Notes under the pieces: generated by a model | Told to the model about the DNA's origin: nothing | The model's input: only the letters and a program-made list of their open reading frames with translations | The model's database searches: none | Source of the DNA: Polytrichum commune | Taxonomy: Eukaryota; Streptophyta; Polytrichopsida; Polytrichales; Polytrichaceae | NCBI GenBank assembly: GCA_950295325.1 | Contig: OX485804.1 | Coordinates: forward strand, 18,230,001 to 18,294,000 | Reading direction: 5' to 3' | DNA: 64,000 bases | Part shown: in pieces, positions 24,560-35,608 of the stretch | How positions within the stretch are numbered: the first letter of the stretch is position 1 | Layout of the letters: the number at the start of each line of letters is the position of its first letter | Translations under genes and position numbers: made by a program

Positions 24560-25863
24560 TTAACCCATGGGTGGCCTATTTGATCCTAGCATTTGTCCAA
24601 CAATTCCTGTCACCTGGAAAAGAAGGTAAGGCCAACAGTCAATTATTCAGTTAGTTATGTATATTACCTTCATAAGATGTATTTAACATTCTATCAACCT
24701 CCCATTGATCTACTTTGAACTGCAAAAATTTATAACCATTTTCGCAGCACTCAAACCAGTGAGCCAAGAAGAGTCCAAATGATCCCAGAAGATATATTAC
24801 ACAAACCAAACAACACTAATGTACTGAAAAAGTATGTACTACACAACTTTCCCATGGTTTAGTATTTCATAGTTTAGTATCCCGTATGGACTAGGGAAGC
24901 TCTAAATGAGCATGCATAAGAACGCACCTGCCAGTATTTGGCAACACAACGATCGATGCAGCTGTTTTCTCCAACATTGAGATCTGCCTCCTTATACCTA
25001 CAAATTGCAACAATCTCCTCATCAATAAAAAGAGAAGAATCACAAACAAATAAAAATTGACTTCAGGAAGTGTGGAAAGACTTTTCAAGGAGAATACAGT
25101 ACTTAGGATAATTTCATTGCAAGCATTGAATTCGAGGTCCTCAACACAAAACATTCTTCAATATCTCCGGTTTTACACAGTCTACTGTATTTCATATTGA
25201 CATGTTAGACTTGAAGCTCAAGTGGCTGGGTTTGAGGATCACAACATGACGGCATCGACTCGAACAGTAGGATATATAAAATAGGCGATAATCTGTTGAT
25301 CATTCTTTTGGTTCAGAACGCAAAATCAAAATACTGGACCAAAACCCTAAGTCGAGCCTGTAAGAAAACTCTAAGTCACTCAAATGCAAACCCCAGCAAG
25401 ATATTTAAAATGTTTACATCAAACAGAGGGCGACAGATCCAGCACTCACTTTCTTTCAACGCACTTGTCAAAGCATGTTTGCGTAAGCCTGCGCCAAACC
25501 ACCAATGAACGTCAACCAAGAAACCTAAAGCACTTTAAATTTTAGCATTTCGCACTGTAGAGGCGAACAAACCCTAAATTCCGATTGGAATGATCAAAAT
25601 CGACATCGAACACCCTGACACGTACTTGTTAAATAGGTCGACTCTGTACTCCATCTCCTGCTGCGCCATGCCGAAAATCTGCAACCCCAAACCCCAGAGA
25701 GCCACGCTGAGTTCCCAAGGTGTCTATTGCCTCCAAATCTTGCATAAACCCTTGCGACTACCGATCAAAAAAAACAGCGTTGCAGACATGGAGAGATGCG
25801 GCTGGCAATGTAATGTACCTGTTCCCTGTCGACCGGAACGCCAGCTGGTGCCTTCCCCGCCAT
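24560..25863 (-). CDS. TIM10: TIM10, small Tim chaperone of the mitochondrial intermembrane space
   Basis: Five coding exons, read right to left: 25863-25819, 25678-25626, 25488-25450, 24997-24928 and 24613-24560. They join to an 86-aa protein, the normal family length. Tim10 forms a hexamer with Tim9 that escorts hydrophobic proteins across the intermembrane space to the inner membrane TIM22 complex. The twin CX3C signature is intact: CFDKC and CIDRC, separated by 16 residues; these form the two disulfides in the folded protein. The segment MAQQEMEYRVDLFNKL and the block NVGENSCIDRCVAKYWQ are diagnostic for Tim10. The start ATG has G at -3 and G at +4. Every exon is shorter than 75 bp. Identity rests on the reconstruction, with all phases and GT-AG sites consistent. 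Confidence 0.96.
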
Positions 25864-26320
25864 GGCGAAGGTAGTTAGGAATCAGATTTGCGAGCGAGAG
25901 AGATTAAAAGACAGAGAGAGGGCGGGGAAGGGAGCTCTTCGCGTTGGAGAGAATTAGGTTTTATGGTTTATTTTTTGCGCTGCTCCAGCGGTTGGCGTGA
26001 AGGAGGGCAGGCTTGAAAATACTGAAACCTTGTGTTCTCTCAACCCTTCTTCTCCTCCCCTCCCTGCACACAAGGGCTTTATTAACTAGCAAACTTGTGT
26101 TCACACTTGTGGGTGGGTAATTGTTACTTTTATCTAGCTTTCTCTACTTTTAACTACATTACTTTATCTAATCTTGAAGCCTATCAATCATAATAAAAGT
26201 AAATCAATCAATTCATCAAAGCCATAAAAATTAAAAGTTGGGTTGCACATGGAACTTGTCTTGGAGCGAAGGGGGCAAGCATGTTTGGAAGGTCGTGGCT
26301 AAACCCTAATTCTCTAAGGT
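25864..26320 (-). promoter_or_regulatory. 5' flank of TIM10
   Basis: This region lies immediately upstream of the TIM10 start. The first 120 bases are purine-rich (GAGAGAGA runs), typical of plant 5' UTRs. The remainder is AT-rich without a recognisable element. Confidence 0.4.
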
Positions 26321-26695
26321 AACTTAGATGGGTCTCGAAGTGGCTCGTTCTCTTAATCGGACCCGTAGATTTGATTGGTATGTGGTTCAGTCAAGATCAA
26401 AGAGCACACATCAATAAGACACATGTTTTAAAAAGAGATTGGATGACATCTTCAAATATTTAATAACTACTCTACACTCAAGAATGAATGCAATTGGGAG
26501 GATCTATGTATTCGATGAAGAAATCAACAACACATGCACTTCCAAAAGCCATAATTAAATCAAGGGAGGTCCAATTATCAATATGGTTTCTAAATATGTT
26601 GCATCGTAGATTCGCTAATGCAACATGAGTTTTGTTGTGGAAATTTAAACGGTAGAAGTTGGAGAACGTAGAAAACAAACCAAATAACACCCATG
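26321..26695 (+). repeat. Dispersed repeat, inverted partner at 34485-34829
   Basis: Several blocks recur on the opposite strand at 34485-34829: GGCTCGTTTTCTTAATC-like, ATCGGACCCGTA, ATCAAAGAGC, AGACACATGTTTTAAAA, a CAACA.ACAC-type middle and GCAACATGAGTTTTGTTGTG with GGTAGAAGTTGGAGAAC at the end. It is a diverged interspersed element of unknown class with no coding capacity. Confidence 0.7.
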
Positions 26696-26738
26696 AACCT
26701 TAACTTGATTCCTTGAGTTCTCTTTTTCTTATAAGGAG

Positions 26739-27099
26739 CTACACTATATATGATATTTAGTGTCGTATGGTATTTTATGTCACTAAGGTAATATCTCGGA
26801 TGACACTTATGAATAAGTGAACAAATGTTGTCATGGATCATGGATGAGTTCATCCATTGGCCAAAACCCCACCTTCTCTTCCCAACAACTTGTGATGAAA
26901 TATTGTCATGGATGAAAAATCACTTGGTAAGTGGCAGTAATTGCAACATTGTGAATCCATAATCTCCCCAAAAATTAACAAGGAATGACAACTAATGTTG
27001 GGTTAAGATTTAGTATTAGTGATACTATATCATAGTTTACAATTAGTATTGAGCAAGACAATCATAATTGGTGACACTAACTATCATATTTAGTGTAGC
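26739..27099. mobile_element. MITE, family A copy with clear termini
   Basis: The left end is GCTACACTATATATGATATT followed by TAGTGTC. The right end is GACACTAACTATCATATTTA followed by GTGTAGC. They are inverted repeats of about 28 bp with few mismatches. The 361-bp interior includes GAGCAAGACAATCATAATTG and the two (C)ACTTGGTAAGTG blocks seen in other copies. Non-coding. Confidence 0.8.
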
Positions 27100-27933
27100 T
27101 TACCCACACAGTTAGCAAACCCTTAGTGAGAGTTCCCACTGGGTGGGTAAAGTAGGCAAAGTTAATATAATCTTAAATTTCTATCTATTTTTATTACATT
27201 CCTAACCTAGTCTATCACACTTGCAAGTACATTATATACACACACACACATTAGTTGGGCTTGCACATGAAACGTACTCGTAAGTTAGCGGAGTGGCGCA
27301 TGTTGTGGTGGTGTTGCTCACATTTCTAACCCCGCCTTATTTAAATCATGGGGTTGTTTGCAAGTTTTTTTTTTTCCATAGTATGTCCTTAAGCATCGAT
27401 TTGCGATGTGATAAGCTATCCACATAAAACAATCCCATTTACATGGGCTTGTAGTAACTAATGCATTGTTTGCTAAGTAAACTTAAAGTTGGTCCAAGTG
27501 TGAATGGAGGTAACTTTACCTTTGGAAACAAGCTTACTCAACCCCCTCCTCCCTACACACACACACAACATGGAAGTGAGCCTTAAATCTTCTCAAAGAA
27601 AGAGAGTCGGCAATTGACATTATTATTAAGGGAAACTTACATTTGAGTAGTGGGAGTTGATTCCATGCGCATTATGATGAATCTCACTCTTCTTGCTTTT
27701 TTTTTCTTACCCTAGATATGGTAGTTTGTCTAGGTCGTATGTTTACGTAAAATGGTTAGCCATGTATTGTCCCCAAGAGCCCCATGGGCTCTCTCTTTCA
27801 AAATAAAATTGTCACCATGGAGCCATGTCATGTCTTCATCTGCCCTCTGCTCCTCGAGTACGGAGATCTTCAATGTTTTAGGATTGTATAGGTGCAAGTC
27901 TTATTTGATTTTGTCTTGATTTGAAAAAGAATG

Positions 27934-28209
27934 ATGTTTTGAAGTTATTTTGAAGTTCGCAGAAGGTCATTGGGGACTTTGAACAAGGATTCATTATCTC
28001 GTGCTTGGATGTTGCCCACTGTAGGGATTGTCCATATATTTTAGTAGTGTGGGAAACCCCTTGAACCAATAATGTTTTGAAGTTATTTTGAAGTTTGTAG
28101 AAGGTCATTGGGGACTTTGAACAAGGATTCATTATCTCATGCTTGGATGTTGCCCATTGTAGGGATCATCCATATATTTTAGTGGTGTGGGAAACTCCTT
28201 GAACCAAGA
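27934..28209. repeat. Direct tandem duplication, 138-bp unit
   Basis: Copies 27934-28071 and 28072-28209 are about 93 percent alike by eye. Both begin ATGTTTTGAAGTTATTTTGA and contain AGAAGGTCATTGGGGACTTT and TTGGATGTTGCCCA. This is one of the better-preserved local duplications in the window. Confidence 0.9.
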
Positions 28210-29300
28210 ATGTTTCAACATTGGCATTCAAATTCATTGTGAAGACACTCATCATCCAATCAATGAACTTTGACCACCTCTGAAACATGCATATGAACTC
28301 CAAATTTGGAAATTCAAAGTCTCACATGTGTTTAATCTATAAATATAATTGAATTTGAGTTTACAACCATCGAATCTTCTCAGACTTAGTGAAAACTATT
28401 TCTTTTCCTTCCCATATTTCATTGTGGAATTGGATTCCACATACACACAATTCATCATAACATATGTTGGTGACAGTGAGTTGAATTACCCTCAACATGC
28501 ACCCGTAGCCAAATAAGAGGTTAACATGCCCACGTCTTAACAATGTTACAAGGCTTGTATGCCTCAACTCAAACATGTGTGAATTGTTTGGGACCCACTA
28601 AGGTAGATGTGCCCAAATTCAACACAACAAGCATATGGACACCTATATGCAAGTGGTATGTGGTTAAGGGCGGATCTACAAATGGACACCAAAAAGACAT
28701 GTGATAAAAATAAAATAAAATTGGACTACGTGCTCAAACTATGTTGACCATTATAGAATCAACAGTCAACATGATTGGGGGGAGGGGAAGATGTATAACC
28801 ACTTAATGAACATGAGGATCTTCACTTTGACAATGACCAAAATATCCATACGAGCTCCAAAAATGATGAGGCAAATGACTACATACACAATTTGGATGTG
28901 CTAATCATGTTGCACTAGTTGCATGATTTGTAACAAATGAGAAGTGTATGCAGAGAGAAAGTGTATCCAAAATACCATACACTTTCATTACCTCATGTTG
29001 CATTGACACATCCTTTGACCCTTTGAAGCCACCTTTCAAGGCCATCGATATGGACAAACCCTTTTGCTCCTTTACGAATGTTGGTCTACAAAAAGCACTT
29101 GAAACGTTGACATCCAATTGTTATTATTGGCTCCCTCACAACAAACAACCCATGCAATGAACTCGGGGCCGGTTCACATGGGGTCCCAAGTCCCAAGATG
29201 GAGGCAAAGTCCTAGCTTTTGAGCCTCAAGAAACCATACAAATATGGTCAATTATCATGACAAGTCGAATCTTGATTATTTTTATGCAACAAATATTCAT

Positions 29301-29361
29301 AGGACTTGTGTTGAGAGTTGGGTCTAGCTTTTTGCTCGACCTAACTCTCTATACAAGTCCT
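29301..29361. repeat. Compact hairpin, 24-bp stem
   Basis: The left arm starts AGGACTTGTGTTGAGAGTTG (29301-29324) and the right arm (29338-29361) is its inverted copy with three mismatches. The loop is 13 bases. No further complementarity extends outside the stem. Confidence 0.75.
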
Positions 29362-31201
29362 GAGCCTCACCTCCAAAAAGTGTTGCCATTTGGGCATCCA
29401 TGTCATACTTGGGACACGTGTGAACCAACCCTCGAGAGGACTTGAAACCTTTCACCCATGGAGTTTCAAAATGGATTTGCATTAAATAACCAATTGAGCC
29501 ATGGAGTAGCAAGTCGGTTATTGGACATAACCCCCTCTTCCATACTATATCATGACCCTTATCATTGTGAGATCTACGGCCCGTTTAAAGAGTCAAAGTT
29601 GGAGAGGGTTATGACTCTTAACCACCCTCAAATTTTCCAATTACCTTGCACCATGTGGCAATGAAAGTGGCATGAAAGGTTATGATGCCTAATGAGGCAC
29701 TCATCACATGATTTCACTATGACTTCAATCTACATGCCTATAATGTTTGACAAATTTGATTGTTTTTTAATAAGTTGTGTACCATGTGTCATGCCCACAT
29801 TGGATAGAATATATGAAGGCTAGTGCATGTCATGTGAAAATTAAAATTAAAATATTCCAACAAGAGTTGTCTAGCCTCGTAATTTCTTAGCAACTTGTAA
29901 GATTTGTGAAAAATTAAAAGTCACCGTAACAAGAATATTAGTTATCCGATTCCATAAATACATAAATAACCAACGTTGGGCAATCTGACATGAATTTGAG
30001 CCCATTGGTCCTACCTTGCTCAAGAATCCTCTTAATGCAGGGTGGGGTTTACTGCCTACTTAAGTGGACTCGTGGCTTTCTACCTAGTTTTTTTGGTTAA
30101 GTACAAAGAAGTTTTCATGATGGGAATCGATTCGCCAACCACTGCATTCGGAAATGGGTACCTCTCCACCATCACCCAATAGTTTAGGGTTATCTCAGAC
30201 CATAACCTATCCCATATTCATTGAGGCTTGCTCTAGTTTGTTTGGTTGTATTGCTCTTGGTTGGCTTTGTATTGTCATGTTGTTGCACAAGGAAATTGAA
30301 AGGCTTACAATCAACATGTATAGTCGGCTTCCTCACTTTCAACTGGCAATGGTGATTTCCATGAGGGCGTTTGCTTGTAGTGGCGGTACAACATGGTGAT
30401 TCGCAAAACTGTTTGATGCGATATGGGAAACGGTCGTGCATTGCAAACGCGCTCTAGAACAAATTCAATTGTTCTGGAGACTTGGCACTGCATCGCACAA
30501 TTGTTTGGAACACTGTGCAACATTGTGCAATTTTTGCTATGGAATATATGCCATGTTTTTTTTTTTTTTAAAAAAACAAAAAACTTAGTGCATATTTCAG
30601 ACTCCAAGTAGCTAACTTAGTTTTAGCAAGCTATTCTTTTGAGGCACCGCATTTTTGCGTAGCTTTAGCTAGTCATAACTTTCAGCTAGCTAAATAGCTG
30701 CCCACTTAGGTGACTACCCAAAATATGGATGAGTTATGTTATGCCGATAATATTGAGTAACTCAAAGTCTTGTAACATTTTGTGATTCGTATTTGCCTTT
30801 GCTCCATGGGGTTGGAGCGAGGAGGGTGGCAAGAGAGGACTTGAAGCAAGGCAAGTCGTGTTAGTATATGCTACTGAACAAGTTACTTATTGTAGGTGGA
30901 GGACTTTCAACCATTTGAAAAGAGAAAGCTGTTCGTTATACATGGAAGACTGGAGACCTCATGGCCCACCTTAGACCGGTTGCATAGTGGAAGTCAACGG
31001 ACATGGCTTTTATGTAACGGAAGTTTAGAATGAGTTTCAAAAACCGAGCAAAGTCCTTGTAACACCATATATAACTTCACTTAAATGTGTGTACCTACTT
31101 TAGGATTACATTTCCCATCGAGAAGTGAAACATGAAGCTTGAGTTAGCTTGTGTCACCTTCATGTCATCTTCTCCAATTAGTGCATTTTGGAGGGGCTCA
31201 T

Positions 31202-31613
31202 AAGGTAGGGGTGGCAATTTCCGTCCAAATTTCAGATGTGCCTAGTTGGGATGCTGAAACTATTTTTTTTTTATAAATTTTGAGCGCTCCGCAAAGCTGG
31301 TGCAAGAGCAACTATGAAAAAATCAAAATTTTCCAGCATGTTTATGATTTCCTACAAATTTTTAAAGGAAACCCTATAGAGTGACCAACACTTGCACATA
31401 GGGTACGTGGTATATCCACAGGGTGGATTTCTAAAACTGACCATTGGCAACATTAAATGGACCGCTGGCAGCCAATGAAATGATGGCAGCGCTGTGAAAG
31501 GGAAAAACACCTTGATAGGTGCTTTTGTAAACCCCCCAAAAAAGCACCTAGATAGGTGCTTCCGACATAGGGGTCGACTTTAGGACCCGCACGGAAATTG
31601 CCACCCCTACCTT
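31202..31613. mobile_element. MITE with near-perfect 24-bp terminal repeats
   Basis: The left end AAGGTAGGGGTGGCAATTTC then CGT is matched exactly, inverted, by ACGGAAATTGCCACCCCTAC then CTT at the right. TA on both sides may be the target duplication, which would fit a Tc1/mariner (Stowaway-like) origin. The interior has a GATAGGTGCTT motif twice and no coding potential. Confidence 0.75.
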
Positions 31614-32624
31614 AATTATAGTTACACTTCGGCTTCTCAATGGAAATCAATGCTTCGGCACTTAGGGTGATTTAGGTACACTATGGTTAAGGTGTCTATA
31701 ACCGATAGAATAAGATAGTTTGCATATGTATAGGAGGAATAGTAGCGGGGAATTGTTTTTCTTGCGAAGAGACACGTATTCTAAGGAGAATGCAACATTT
31801 TGGGAAATCATGAATATGGAAATCGCTAGAAATTTTGAAGAGTAAACTTTTAGGGTTATACATAGTCAATCTATAGGTTTAACCTATAACTACTTGTTTC
31901 AATGCTACTCCTTGGCTATGACAATTATCAAAACTCTTAAGGGGTTAATCAATCTTGAGCCACACTATCAAAAGCTTTAAATTTGTTCACCCTAAATACA
32001 TAGATGTCATCTATGTCAACATTACATGACCCTAGTGAGTAGTTAAAATGAACATGGTTAACTATAGATGTATTGACATTAAATAGCCCTCTTATTGTGG
32101 GCTACAATGTTTTTTTTAGAGCCCATGCTAATTATCATAATGATAATTAATGCATGCCGCAATAATCTTCAACCCACTCCAAATTTCTCTCCGGGGGGGG
32201 GGGGAGAGGGGGATCACTCCCTTGTATTTAGTGGGAACATGAGAACACAAAAGGTTTTTAGAGGTATTATATTGAAGAAGATAAATATTGTGGATCCTAT
32301 TAATGCATAATTTTCTAACATTCACTATTGTTGAGGACTCCATGGGTAGGTTAACTTGGTATTTGCTCTTCTTTTAGATGGGCATATAGTAGTTGTAAAT
32401 TATAGTTTTTGATGATGTCATGTAGAATTTAACACGCACGCATCAACACAACACGCACACAATTTAGCCTCCTAGTTTGCACTATACTCATTCTAAACAT
32501 ACACACATGGAAATGGTGATAAAATGTTTGTGTTAAAAAAATACATGTAAATGCTTTCAAGATCTATGTTTAAAAAACATAATTGCATCCATACATGTCA
32601 CATTAGAACAAAGCTAGCCAACAC
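31614..32624. other. Gene-free, no confident gene
   Basis: AT-rich sequence with short frames only. A run of about 14 G lies near 32192-32205. No repeat with clear borders is visible. Confidence 0.5.
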
Positions 32625-32960
32625 AAGTAGAAAAGTGTGCCAAAAAGAACCGCAGCTGAAATCGATTGCGGTTATTTTGACCAACCTAATTTGTACTTGC
32701 TAAATGACTACCATAATTGTTTTTTTGGGTGTAGCAACTAAAATTCTAGAAATTTGAGGGTGTATGATATACTATTGGAAAGGTCTTGTCAATATCTTTC
32801 CAATGGTATATTACACGCCCCCCCCCAAAAATAAAAATAAAAATTCCAATCATAAAAGAAAAAAGAAAAAAATGTAATTGTTTAGCGACTGCATAACATA
32901 ATGGTCAAAATAACCAAAGCCGATTTTGGCTAGGGTTTTTGGGGGCACATTTTTCTACTA
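32625..32960. mobile_element. Fold-back element (MITE-like)
   Basis: The left end AAGTAGAAAAGTGTGCC, followed by AAAAAGAACC and GCTGAAATCG, pairs with the right end CGATTTTGGCTAGGGTTTTT then GGGGGCACATTTTTCTAC. Inside is a second palindrome, TATACTATTGGAAAGGTCTT against ATCTTTCCAATGGTATA. About 336 bp, non-coding. Confidence 0.65.
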
Positions 32961-34484
32961 GTGCAACATCAATCACATATTTTATTTAGGCTTCACACAT
33001 TCATATATAAATCAATTTGTGTCATTGTCCAAGTTCAAGTGGTCAAAATCACTCAATACACAACATCCAACTTTTTGTGCTCAAGAAAGAAAGTCCAAAC
33101 CCTAACTCCAACCCCAACGCTGCAAACTACATAATTTGCCAAAAACATTGCCAGTACCTTTGCCTAAAATCCTACCCAAAACAATTCAACGAGCAGTTGG
33201 GGGTTTGTACTCTTGCATTTCCTTAAACAAAACAATTTTGTAGTTCACCTCCACGTCATGATAAGAATCACATAGGGCATCCCTAAAGGCCTTAAACTCT
33301 ATGACATTCAACTCAACTAATGGCTAGATTGGCTTCCAGGTTAATTTTTGGAAGGCAAACCTGAAATTAATCCCCACAATAAGTACAATCATACCTTATA
33401 CCAAAAGGATATGACTTCTTTCAATTCATGATCCCCAACTAGAGCAAATATATATATATTTTCTCCCCATTAGTGCAAGTTTCGTTCATTGCACTTAGTG
33501 TTTGAATGCCTTCAACCACTAGTGCTTGATTGTTTGATGGGGTAAAGACAATAGATTGCCCTTTAGGGACATGTGATCGGGGATGATCACTAAAGTGGAA
33601 TCCCTTTCTTTGGCATCATTTTCAAATATATATTCTAGGCATAAGGTGACATTTTCTAAATCCAACGCCTACTAGTTTGGGCCTATGCCATACCAACATG
33701 TTGGGCCCCGTGCATGTGAAGTAGAACCCTAGATCATCCTTGCACCGTTTGTTTGACATCTCATTATTGACCCCCATCGACAACCAAGCGTTTTGGAGCT
33801 TTGTAACGGCGATCACGTCAATGTCCATGCACCCTTGTTGTTCTAAAGTTTCAAAATGTATAATAGATATTTTAGTAGTATATGGCAAGGCTTGTAGTTA
33901 TGAACAAAATGACAAAAAGACATATATCATGATGAAATTGGAATTTACGATCAACTTATAGACAACATTCTAAGTTCAACATTTAATATAATTTGAAGGC
34001 CTATGTGATCAATTGAGAATACAAGCCTTTCACTTTGACATCTCACAATTCTTACATATCAACTCCAATTTGAAGTTTGAGATGATAACTTTTGTGACTT
34101 GCAATTGCTAATAAAATGAGACAACTCCTTATCCGATCCAACCACCAAAATTCTTTGTGTAGTTGGAAGTGTCCACAATAGGGCCACATTCAATACGATA
34201 TAAGATTCCATAGGCTTTTGATCTAGGCATATGCCTGCCAAGGCTCATAGCCAAGAACAAACACTAAAAGACACGTGTCACAATGAGATTGGACCGCACA
34301 CTTAGAATACAAACACCATTCTAGATATAATAGTTAACATAATCGATTAGGCTTACGGTGTGAGAAATTGAAAAGAAGAGATCCACCCGGCAAAATTGTA
34401 AGTGAAGTTAGAAGTGCCCATAAGAAGCCACATGGTACCAACCATCATACTTCTAGGGTAGGTGGGTGTTATATGGTTAGTTTG
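32961..34484. other. Gene-free, holds a dispersed repeat copy
   Basis: No gene is supported. Sequence from about 33880 to 34330 (GTATATGGCAAGGCTTGTAG, then CCTATGTGATCA, then TTTCACTTTGACA) belongs to the same dispersed non-coding repeat as the copies near 7900 and 54130. Confidence 0.45.
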
Positions 34485-34829
34485 TCATGTTCTCCAACTT
34501 CTACCGATTAGATTTCCACAACAAAACTCATGTTGCATTAGCAAATTTGCGATGAAACATATGCAAAAAACCGGGATTGAAAAGCGGACCTCCCTTGATT
34601 TAGTTATAGTTATCGGAAGTGAGTGTTTGTTGATTTCTTAACTAGATATGTAGGTCCTCCCAATTATGTCCATTATTGCGTGTAGGGCAGTTATTTACAT
34701 TCGGTGACGTAGTGCAACCGCTTTTAAACATGTGTCTTTACGGTGTTGGCTCTTTGATTCACGCACCAATGGAACTTACGGGTCCGATTGATTAAGAAAA
34801 CGAGCCCCTTAGAAAGCCACCCATGTAGA
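34485..34829 (-). repeat. Dispersed repeat, inverted partner at 26321-26695
   Basis: This is the opposite-strand copy of the repeat at 26321-26695. Shared blocks include GTTCTCCAACTTCTACCG, CACAACAAAACTCATGTTGC, AAACATGTGTCTT and TACGGGTCCGATTGATTAAG. It ends directly at the border of the MITE that starts at 34831. Confidence 0.7.
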
Positions 34830-34830
34830 C

Positions 34831-35155
34831 TACACTAAATAGGTAGATTAGTGTTGGAAACACTAATAGTTGACGAAAACGCTAAATGTAAATTGTCTCT
34901 ATAGTGTTAGAACACTAAATGTCAACTCTAACACTATTTGTACCAAGTAGTAACTTTAAATATTTACATGAGCGCATTTAGTGTTAGATGATATTTTGTA
35001 AATCTTGGAATGAAGAATTGAAGGAAGAAGAATATGAGAACCTCGTAAAAGGTATAATTTGTTCAAACCCTATTCAAACACTAATTGTAATATCAATTGA
35101 AAATTAGTGTTTTAGATAACTATTGCATCTAACACTAATCTACCTATTTAGTGTA
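34831..35155. mobile_element. MITE upstream of chorismate synthase
   Basis: The left end is TACACTAAATAGGTAGATTA then GTGTT and the right end is AACACTAATCTACCTATTTA then GTGTA, a perfect 25-bp inverted repeat. The 325-bp element repeats the motif (A)ACACTAA or TTAGTGTT about seven times inside. It lies about 450 bp upstream of the chorismate synthase start codon. The termini resemble family A, but the interior differs. Confidence 0.82.
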
Positions 35156-35608
35156 CCTTGGACACTTGATAAGGCGGCCAACAAGCTCCAGGGACTAGAA
35201 TGAATATGTAAGGGACTCGTGTAGTAGGGAGGGAGGGCCCAAGGCAAGGCAAGGCAGGCGGCCGGGTGGGTCTGACCAGACGCAGCCTTTTCGCGTCCTT
35301 TTGCTGTGGTTGCAGTCAGCGAGAGTGGGCTTGCTCGCTTCTCTCCCTCAGTCCAAGTCTTTGCCAGCGTCGCGCATCATTCCCATTTGTCTCCCTCCTC
35401 ACATCCCGCGAGGCTCCCCTCCCACTCCCCAATTGCAATCCAAATCCCAGTGGAAGGTCGAAACAAATGCCCTGTTCCCGCATTGCGTTCCTCGTCTTGC
35501 AAGAGCGCCCGTGACCAATCTTCGGCGAAGCGGTTTTGTGCAATTCGTGTTGTGTTTACGGTGTTGGCGGAGGGGAGAGAGACAGGAGTGCGGGGAAGGG
35601 CAGAGAAG
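35156..35608 (+). promoter_or_regulatory. Promoter and 5' UTR region of chorismate synthase
   Basis: The sequence turns sharply GC-rich from about 35220. The frame of the CDS stays open from an ATG at 35306 to the chosen start at 35609, so a longer N-terminus of 101 extra residues is possible. The transcription start cannot be placed. Confidence 0.45.

Larger units (their letters stand above)
27100..31201. other. Gene-free region with scattered repeats
   Basis: No gene is supported. It contains a CA microsatellite near 27239-27250, a 138-bp tandem duplication (27934-28209), a dispersed repeat copy (about 28650-28920) and a compact hairpin (29301-29361). Short frames around 29257-29664 and 30154-30611 have no family match and lack splice context. 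Confidence 0.5.

Noticed and set aside
30154-30611. Open frames with hydrophobic segments
   Set aside because: Short, unsupported by splice sites or a known family, and overlapped by equally long frames on the other strand.
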